A stretch of 64,000 nt of DNA, taken from assembly GCA_052139695.1 (NCBI GenBank), contig JBKQWF010000310.1:10746-74745 (forward strand). The letters run 5' to 3'. Source of the stretch: PLGF01 sp052139695. Its GTDB lineage: Bacteria; Verrucomicrobiota; Verrucomicrobiia; Limisphaerales; Palsa-1400. The position numbers and the translations under genes are program-made. Below the pieces are notes generated by a model that saw nothing but the letters and a program-made list of their open reading frames with translations, made no database searches and was not told the DNA's origin. This document shows, piece by piece, positions 55,524-62,055 of this stretch (its first letter is position 1; the number at the start of each line of letters is the position of its first letter).

Positions 55524-57269
55524 ATGCGCTCGAGCAGTGGAATTTCCGCCAAGATGATGGTCGTGCTCGTGCTCTGGCGGTCTTTGACCGCCGGGGCAGA
55601 GGCCCCGCCGGCACCGGTTTCCGGAGCCGATCTCGCCAATCTTACATTAGCAGACCTTATCAAAATGGTGCTCCACCACAACGAAGATGTCCAGGTTAAA
55701 TTAATCGATTTTGCTGCCAGCCGGAGCAAAGCGCAGAGCGAGTGGGGCGCGTTCGAACCGCAGGCCTATGGCTCCGTCAACTACCAGGCCGACAACCGCC
55801 AGAATTCGAGCATTCAGGCGGCCTCTCTTTTGAGCCAGCCTTTTTACCATGCCACGAACATTACCTATGAAAGCGGTTTGGAAAGCACCTTGGTCACCGG
55901 AACGCGCCTGCGCGGCGGCTACAGCCTGACCGATATCCGGGACAATCTCCAACCCGCCTTGGGTTTCACCCACGGGGAGTACCAGAGCTTTTTTGGATTC
56001 AGCGCGACGCAGCCGCTGGCGCGGAACCTTGATCCCGCGGTCAACCTGGCGCCCGTCCGGATCGCGGCGCTTTCGTCCAAGATCGCCTTTCAAGAGTACA
56101 GGCGCCAATTGACGTCGGTATTGTCCGCGGCGGAGGCCAGTTACTGGAACCTCTATCTGGCTCAGGAAGAAGTCCGGTATTTTGAAGATTCCGTCAAAAC
56201 GGCGGGGATCATCGTCGATGATTTTCGTACCCGCCTCGAGGCCGGCACGGGAGCGCAAATCGACGTGCTCGAGGCCCAATCCGGGCTGGCCTTGCGCCGG
56301 GCCAAACTCAATGAGGCCCGCCAGAAAATGCTTGAGGCGGCCAACCAGGTGGTTGCCCTCTATGCCGGCCGCACGAGTGAGCACGCCGCCCCAGTCCATG
56401 CGGTGGACGCTCCCAATCCTGCCTCTAAGCCGTTGCGCTACGAGGAATTGGGCTTCACCGCGATGCAATTGAACCCCGACTACCTGATCCAGCAACGAAA
56501 GGCGGAGCAGGAGCAGGTGCGCTTGCGCTATGCCGGAAATCAACGCCTGCCGGATGTGGATTTGAAGGGGAGCTACGGCCTCAACGGCTTGGCCGCGAGC
56601 CCCGATCAGTCGTGGAATGCCACCCTTCGCGACCATCTTGCTTCCTGGAGCTTCGGGATTGAATTGCATGTGCCCTTGGACGGGGACATTAAGGCCCGCA
56701 ACCTCTACCGCGCGGCGCAACTCCAATATCACTCCGCGGTCATGGCTTGCAATTCCCTGCGCTCGCAAATCCTCGCCGGCTTGGATACCGCCTGGCACAA
56801 GCTCGACGCCGTCAGCAATAGCATCAACGATTACCAAACGACCGTGAAATACAACCAAGCGCTTCTGGATTCAGCGCTGACTCGTTTGCGCGCCGGGCAG
56901 ATCGAGAGCGGCAAAGTCCTCGAAATCGAGGGCGATCTTCTCGAAGCCCGAAGCGATCTGGCCCAATCGCTTGCCCGCCATCAGGTTGCTTATCTCGAGA
57001 TGGAAGTCCTGGAAGGAGCGCTGTTGCGCGATCACCACGTCGATCTGACCCAGCAATCCTTGCAAGACGCGACCCGGCGGCTCGCTTTCAGTCGGGCTTG
57101 GACCGAAGAGGAATACGACTTGGCCCTGGCGCGGCTGCTGCGCCTCTATGATCAAGCGCAGCCTTCCGCAGCCCATTCACCGCTCTCGACCAATGCCGTC
57201 ACCGGCCTCCCGGCCGGTCCAGGCGATTCCTCCGCGGGACCGTCTTCCGACAAGTCCTCCCGTCCATGA
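55524..57269 (+). CDS. TolC-like outer-membrane efflux/secretion channel
   Basis: A 581-residue protein. A signal peptide lies near the N-terminus (MMVVLVLWRSLTAGAEA from residue 11). The mature part shows the two-fold OEP/TolC organisation: a first repeat with LTLADLIKMVLHHNEDVQV, long helical stretches (AAEASYWNLYLAQEEVRYFE, LEAGTGAQIDVLEAQSGLA) and a second repeat starting near LGFTAMQLNPDYLIQQRKAE with the matching LRAGQIESGKVLEIEGDLLE. A Pro/Ser-rich tail ends the protein. TolC proteins are trimeric outer-membrane channels with periplasmic tunnels that pair with HlyD-type adaptors, several of which follow in this operon. It is the first gene of the operon divergent from the giant gene; the next start is four bases after its stop. 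No good ribosome site is seen, so the exact start is uncertain. Confidence 0.88.
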   Translation: MRSSSGISAKMMVVLVLWRSLTAGAEAPPAPVSGADLANLTLADLIKMVLHHNEDVQVKLIDFAASRSKAQSEWGAFEPQAYGSVNYQADNRQNSSIQAASLLSQPFYHATNITYESGLESTLVTGTRLRGGYSLTDIRDNLQPALGFTHGEYQSFFGFSATQPLARNLDPAVNLAPVRIAALSSKIAFQEYRRQLTSVLSAAEASYWNLYLAQEEVRYFEDSVKTAGIIVDDFRTRLEAGTGAQIDVLEAQSGLALRRAKLNEARQKMLEAANQVVALYAGRTSEHAAPVHAVDAPNPASKPLRYEELGFTAMQLNPDYLIQQRKAEQEQVRLRYAGNQRLPDVDLKGSYGLNGLAASPDQSWNATLRDHLASWSFGIELHVPLDGDIKARNLYRAAQLQYHSAVMACNSLRSQILAGLDTAWHKLDAVSNSINDYQTTVKYNQALLDSALTRLRAGQIESGKVLEIEGDLLEARSDLAQSLARHQVAYLEMEVLEGALLRDHHVDLTQQSLQDATRRLAFSRAWTEEEYDLALARLLRLYDQAQPSAAHSPLSTNAVTGLPAGPGDSSAGPSSDKSSRP

Positions 57270-57273
57270 AATC

Positions 57274-58023
57274 ATGTTTACTGCCATGCACCAATTCTAT
57301 CGCCCTTTCTGGCTCCTGGCGGCGGCGCTGCTGGCGCCGGCCGTCTCCGGGCAGGAGTTCAAACCGCCGCCGCCCGAAGGCATCACCGAGCCGGTCATTG
57401 ATGTCACGCTGAGTTTTCCGGACCCCGGAATTATCGCGGCGGAGCATTTCAAGGAGGGCGACTTCGTCAACACTAATGAGGTGATCGCTCAATTGGACTC
57501 GCGGCTGGAGGAGCTTGAGGTCGAACGCCGCCGTCTCGTGATGGAAAACGCCAGGAGCGAATGGGAGGGAACCAGAACGGTTTATGACAAGTCGGTGTCG
57601 GTCAGCCGGGAAGTGTTGCTCAAGAAACAGGCTGATTACGACGTGGCCCACGTGGAGTATCAAATCGCCGTCGAACAATTGCGCCGCCGCAGCCTCTTCC
57701 CTCCTCGCCCAGGCATCATCGCCGAAATCAAACTCCATCCCGGCGAGGCCTGCGTTGCTTACCAGCCTGTCATCCGGCTGGTCGATGCCCGCCAATGCTA
57801 TTTTGTCAGCAACGTCGAAGCCGCGCAAAGCGCCAGCCTGAAGAAGGGTCAAATCGTCAAGTTGCAGGTCGATGGCGCCGCGACCAATTCCATCGACGGC
57901 CAAATCGTCTTTGTTTCGCCTGTCGTGGACCCGGCGAGCAGCTTGCAGAAGGTCCGGGTGATCTTTGACAATGTGGATGGCCGGGTCAGCCCGGGTTATT
58001 CTGGCCGGATGTACATCCGATAG
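57274..58023 (+). CDS. Small HlyD-like periplasmic adaptor
   Basis: 249 residues from the ATG at 57274 (an alternative ATG is at 57286); an open frame extending upstream lies inside the TolC gene. A signal peptide (about 10-30, FWLLAAALLAPAVSGQ) is followed by a compact membrane-fusion-protein fold: a lipoyl half-motif EGDFVNTNEVIAQLDSRLEE, a short helical hairpin (about 85-135), the second lipoyl half IIAEIKLHPGEACVAYQPVI and a beta-barrel ending in VSPGYSGRMYIR. Such adaptors bridge an inner-membrane motor and TolC. It has no obvious transmembrane anchor apart from the signal sequence, so it may be fully periplasmic. It lies between the TolC gene and the GAF-HlyD gene. Confidence 0.82.
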   Translation: MFTAMHQFYRPFWLLAAALLAPAVSGQEFKPPPPEGITEPVIDVTLSFPDPGIIAAEHFKEGDFVNTNEVIAQLDSRLEELEVERRRLVMENARSEWEGTRTVYDKSVSVSREVLLKKQADYDVAHVEYQIAVEQLRRRSLFPPRPGIIAEIKLHPGEACVAYQPVIRLVDARQCYFVSNVEAAQSASLKKGQIVKLQVDGAATNSIDGQIVFVSPVVDPASSLQKVRVIFDNVDGRVSPGYSGRMYIR

Positions 58024-58034
58024 TCGCGCTCGCC

Positions 58035-59897
58035 ATGGCCAACCCTCCACCGCCAGCTCGGGCCGGACTGCAAAAGGCCCTGACTGAATTAACCGCGCTG
58101 GCCCAGTTCGCCGGTCCTCCCAAAGATTTTTGGCCGCGATTCTTCGACGTCCTGCTCGAATTGACACGTGCTGATCAATTGGTGCTCCTGGCGCAGAAGC
58201 CCGGCTCTCCTTGGCGGCGGTTGCTCGATCGCCCCGCCGAACTGCCTCCGTGCCTGATGTTAACCACCTTTGCCAACCGCCTGGCCGAGATCTCGGACTC
58301 CGCGTCCCGCGACGCCACGGCCCTGGTGCGGCTCGAACTAAAACCGGGCGCGCCCACCGGCCACTTCGTCGCCGCCGCGCGCCTGAATCTCCCTCAATCC
58401 CAGGAGCAATGTGTCGTCGCCGCGCTGCTCTCAGAAGTCTCCGAAACCGTCGCCGATGAGGTCCTGTTGCGGATACGGCTGGCCGGTCAGACGCCGCAAG
58501 CCTATTTGACCCAGGCCGCCGCCGCGCAGGCGCGCGTGGATGTCGAAAAATTCGCCGCGACGGTGGACTTGTTGGCCAGCCTGGGCGGGGAACAACGCTT
58601 CATGGCGGTGGCGATGGCCGTTTGCAACGGCTTGGCGTCCAAATTCAAGTGCGACCGCGTCAGCCTGGGCTGGCTCAAGGGCGGATTCATCCATCTCCAG
58701 GCGATGAGCCGCATCGAAAAATTCGACCGGCAAATGACTGCGGCCAAATCGCTCGAATCGGCCATGGAAGAGGCGCTCGATCAGGACGATGAAATAATCT
58801 GGCCCGCGCCCGACGGCAGCACGACCATCAGCCGCGACCACGAGCGCTTTGCGCGAGAACAGGAGGTGGGAAACCTCTGCTCGCTCCCGTTGCGCGGCGG
58901 CGAGGATCCTCTGGCCGTGATCACTTGCGAACGGCAGTCGCCGCCCTTTTCCCAAGCCGAAGTCCAGCAATTGAGGCTGATTGCCGATTTGGCCGCGCCC
59001 CGGCTCGCCGAACTCTACCGCCAGGACCGCTGGTTTGGCGCGCGCTGGGCCGGTGCTTTCCGCGAGCAATCGGCCAAACTTATCGGCCCGCAGCACACCT
59101 GGGCGAAATCGCTGGCCCTTCTGGCCATGGTCGTTCTGGCACTCCTGGTCTTCTTGCAGGTGCCGTACCGCGTCGAAGGCAATTTCATCCTGCGCAGTGA
59201 TCAATCCAGTTACTTATCCGCTCCTTTCGACGGTTACATCGAGCGAGTCTTTGTCCGTCCGGGCGATGCCGTGACCAATCATCAGCCGCTCTTGCAACTC
59301 AAGACGGCTGAACTGCAATTGGACGAGGCTTACGCCCTGGCCGACCTGAATCATTACTCGCGCGATGCGGAGAAAGCGCGCGCCGCCCGGCTCCTGGCCG
59401 ATATGCGCATCTCCGAGGCGATGGCCGCCCAGGCGCGCGCGCACCTCGAACTGATTCGCTACCGGATTGACGCGGCGACGATTCGGGCGGGCCTGCCCGG
59501 CGTCGTCATTGAAGGCGACCTCCGCGACCGGCTCGGTTCTCCCGTCAAGTCCGGCGATATCCTCTTCCGCGTCGGCGGAATCGACCGCCTCTACGCCGAG
59601 ACCGACATTAACGAGCGGGACATTCATGAGGTGCTTGGAAGATCCGGCGGCCAGATCGCCTTTGTCGGCCGCCCAAGGCACAAATTCCCAATCCATATCA
59701 TCGCCGTCGAACCGGCCGCCATCCCTAAAACCGGGGCCAATGATTTTCTGGTGCGGTGCGCGCTCGACGGGCCGCGCCAGGATTGGTGGCGTCCGGGAAT
59801 GAGTGGCGCCTGCAAAATTGACGCCGGCAAGCGTTCCCTGATTTGGATTCTAACCCACCGCACGATGGATTTCCTGCGGCTGAAACTTTGGTGGTGA
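58035..59897 (+). CDS. GAF-TM-HlyD fusion, membrane adaptor with cytoplasmic sensor domain
   Basis: A 620-residue protein. Residues about 1-170 are an unassigned helical/alpha-beta region; about 175-325 are a GAF domain (RFMAVAMAVCNGLASKFKCD, then VSLGWLKGGF, AREQEVGNLCSLPL and PFSQAEVQQLRLIADLAAPR). One transmembrane helix is at about 360-376. It is followed by a HlyD/RND-adaptor part (GYIERVFVRPGDAVTNHQPLLQL, hairpin of about 70 residues, VKSGDILFRVGGIDRLYAE and PGMSGACKIDAGKRS). The topology puts GAF in the cytoplasm and the adaptor in the periplasm, so export could respond to a cytoplasmic small molecule or partner. It starts 11 bases after the small adaptor gene and ends 7 bases before the M50 gene. 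Similar GAF-HlyD proteins are known near M50-HlyD proteins, but their substrate is not established. Confidence 0.85.
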   Translation: MANPPPPARAGLQKALTELTALAQFAGPPKDFWPRFFDVLLELTRADQLVLLAQKPGSPWRRLLDRPAELPPCLMLTTFANRLAEISDSASRDATALVRLELKPGAPTGHFVAAARLNLPQSQEQCVVAALLSEVSETVADEVLLRIRLAGQTPQAYLTQAAAAQARVDVEKFAATVDLLASLGGEQRFMAVAMAVCNGLASKFKCDRVSLGWLKGGFIHLQAMSRIEKFDRQMTAAKSLESAMEEALDQDDEIIWPAPDGSTTISRDHERFAREQEVGNLCSLPLRGGEDPLAVITCERQSPPFSQAEVQQLRLIADLAAPRLAELYRQDRWFGARWAGAFREQSAKLIGPQHTWAKSLALLAMVVLALLVFLQVPYRVEGNFILRSDQSSYLSAPFDGYIERVFVRPGDAVTNHQPLLQLKTAELQLDEAYALADLNHYSRDAEKARAARLLADMRISEAMAAQARAHLELIRYRIDAATIRAGLPGVVIEGDLRDRLGSPVKSGDILFRVGGIDRLYAETDINERDIHEVLGRSGGQIAFVGRPRHKFPIHIIAVEPAAIPKTGANDFLVRCALDGPRQDWWRPGMSGACKIDAGKRSLIWILTHRTMDFLRLKLWW

Positions 59898-59904
59898 GGC
59901 GCGG

Positions 59905-62055
59905 ATGGCGGAATCCTTTGGCACTTTCAGCGAGTCGTGGCACCGCGTGGCCAATCTGCGCGTGCATCTGCTCAACGGCGTCAGCGTTCAACGCCAAAGT
60001 TATCGCGGCCAGCGCTGGATCGTCCTGCGCAACCCATTTAGCAATCAATACTTCCGGCTGACTCCCTCCGCCTATGAGTTCGTGGCGCGCCTCAACCCGA
60101 AGCGGACCGTCCAGGAGGTGTGGGAGGAATGCCTGACACGCTTTCCAGACAAAGCGCCGGGCCAGGAGGCGGTATTGCGCCTGCTGTCCCAGCTTTATTT
60201 CGCCAACCTCCTGCATTACGACGGCGATGCCGCCAGTGTGAAGCTCTTCGAGCGCTTCAAACAACGGCGCCAGCGCGAAATCGCCGCCACCTTGCTGAAC
60301 TTGATGTTCCTGCGCTTTCCGTTGCTGGACCCCGACCCCTTCCTGGTGCGGACCCTGCCGGTCGTCGGAAAGCTCGTCAGCGGCTTTGGAGCCGTGGTGT
60401 GGGCGGTCGTGGTCGGCTCCGCGTTAAAGGTGGCCGCCGATAATTTTGACGCCCTCCGTGTGCAGGGCCAGGGCGTGCTGGCGCCACAGAATCTTCCGCT
60501 GATGTACGGCGCGTTGGTCTTGCTGAAAACGGCCCATGAATTTGGCCACGCTTATTTCTGCCGCAAATTCGGGGGCGAGGTCCACATCATGGGCGTGCTT
60601 CTGATGATCTTCACGCCGGTCCCTTATATGGACGCCACGTCGAGCTGGGGCTTTCGCAGTCGTTGGAAGCGAGCTTTGGTCGGAGCGGCGGGAATGATCG
60701 TCGAGATTTTCCTGGCGGCGCTCGCCATGTTCGTCTGGGCAAAAACTAGTTTCGGGCTGCTCCACAATCTGGCCTATAATATGATGTTCATTGCCTCCGT
60801 TAGTACGATCATTTTCAATGCCAACCCGCTGCTGCGTTTCGACGGCTACTATATCCTCTCCGATTTATTGGAAATTCCGAATCTCTCTCAAAACGCCGCG
60901 CTCGAACTGCGGCACTGGTGGGAACACTACATCTTCGGCGTGCGCGCCTCGCAAAGCCCGGCACGGACGCGCGGCGAGGCCGTTCGCCTGGCGGTATTTG
61001 GCATTGCCAGCGGCATTTATAGAGTGATCGTTTTCGCGGGCGTGCTCCTCGTGGTGGCCGACCGTTTTCTCTTGCTGGGCATCATCATGGCGGCGGTATG
61101 CGCGGTTTCCTGGGTCGCCGTGCCGGCCGGCAAGTTTATCTATTATCTGGCCACCAGCCCGCGCCTGCAGCGCGTCCGCTGGCGCGCCATTTCGATTACT
61201 TCGGTGCTGGCCGCTGCCATGCTCACGTTGCTGGCGGTGATCCCTTTCCCAAGCCATCTCAGGGCGCCGGGAATCCTCCAGGCAAAACAGCGCCGCGAAG
61301 TCGTCAATAACAGCGAAGGCCTCGCGGAAAAGGTGCTGGCCCCTCCAGGCTCGATGGTCACCGCCGGAGAGCCGCTCCTGCGATTGACCAACCGGGAGCT
61401 GCAATTGAACCTCGTCAAGGCCCTCGCCCAACAACAGGAAGTTGAGGACCGTCTCCGCCTGGCGCTGAGTGATACCAACGCCGACCTGAAGCCCTTGCGC
61501 AGCCGTCTTGCTTCCGCCAACCAGGATTTGGAAAAGTTGCGGGTCGATGAAGCGGCATTGACCGTGCGTGCCCCGATCTCCGGCCAATGGGTCGCGCCGC
61601 GCCTCGGCGAACTGGTCGGGCGCAATTTGCCGCGGGCCACAGCCATCGGTCTGATCGTCAATGCGGGTTCATTCGAGTTTGTCGCCACCGTCAGCCAGGA
61701 CGATGCCGACAACGCTTTTGCCCAGAAGCCGAGGGACGGGGAGGTTCGCCTGCGGGGCGAGGCCGGCACAGCCTTGCCTGCCTTGCAATGGCACATTGTT
61801 CCTGGCGGCCAGGAGACCCTTCCCTCACCGGCCCTCGGATGGGCTGCGGGAGGATCTGTCGCCGTCTCGGCCAACGAACCCGGCAAGGCGAAGGAACCGT
61901 TTTTTGAGATTCACGCCGATCTTCCCAGCACCAACGCGGTGGCCTTGGTGCATGGACGGTCCGGCGAGATCCGCTTCGCTCTGCAGCCGGAGCCACTCCT
62001 GCGCCGATGGGTGCGGCAGTTGATGCAGCTCCTCCAAAAGCGGTACCAGATATGA
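59905..62055 (+). CDS. PqqD-like / M50 metalloprotease / HlyD fusion protein
   Basis: A 716-residue membrane protein. Residues about 1-105 are a PqqD-like domain (QRWIVLRNPFSNQYFRLTP, then VARLNPKRTVQEVWEEC and LSQLYFANLLHYD); in RiPP pathways this fold binds precursor leader peptides. Residues about 140-420 are a site-2-protease (M50) membrane domain with an intact zinc motif HEFGH (211-215) and the distal NPLLRFDG motif (307-314, D313). After several transmembrane segments, residues about 430-700 form a HlyD-type adaptor (APPGSMVTAGEPLLRLTNRE, long hairpin, RAPISGQWVAPRLGELVGR). Such PqqD-M50-HlyD proteins exist but their function is not well defined. It could recognise and clip the export leader, or be a structural subunit with a vestigial protease fold. 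The stop overlaps the next start (ATGA). Confidence 0.87.
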   Translation: MAESFGTFSESWHRVANLRVHLLNGVSVQRQSYRGQRWIVLRNPFSNQYFRLTPSAYEFVARLNPKRTVQEVWEECLTRFPDKAPGQEAVLRLLSQLYFANLLHYDGDAASVKLFERFKQRRQREIAATLLNLMFLRFPLLDPDPFLVRTLPVVGKLVSGFGAVVWAVVVGSALKVAADNFDALRVQGQGVLAPQNLPLMYGALVLLKTAHEFGHAYFCRKFGGEVHIMGVLLMIFTPVPYMDATSSWGFRSRWKRALVGAAGMIVEIFLAALAMFVWAKTSFGLLHNLAYNMMFIASVSTIIFNANPLLRFDGYYILSDLLEIPNLSQNAALELRHWWEHYIFGVRASQSPARTRGEAVRLAVFGIASGIYRVIVFAGVLLVVADRFLLLGIIMAAVCAVSWVAVPAGKFIYYLATSPRLQRVRWRAISITSVLAAAMLTLLAVIPFPSHLRAPGILQAKQRREVVNNSEGLAEKVLAPPGSMVTAGEPLLRLTNRELQLNLVKALAQQQEVEDRLRLALSDTNADLKPLRSRLASANQDLEKLRVDEAALTVRAPISGQWVAPRLGELVGRNLPRATAIGLIVNAGSFEFVATVSQDDADNAFAQKPRDGEVRLRGEAGTALPALQWHIVPGGQETLPSPALGWAAGGSVAVSANEPGKAKEPFFEIHADLPSTNAVALVHGRSGEIRFALQPEPLLRRWVRQLMQLLQKRYQI

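Noticed and set aside
55524..62055. Reading the export operon as an ordinary type I or RND system
   Set aside because: TolC and HlyD parts are present, but no ABC transporter or RND pump gene lies in the operon; the motor gene is SecA-like.
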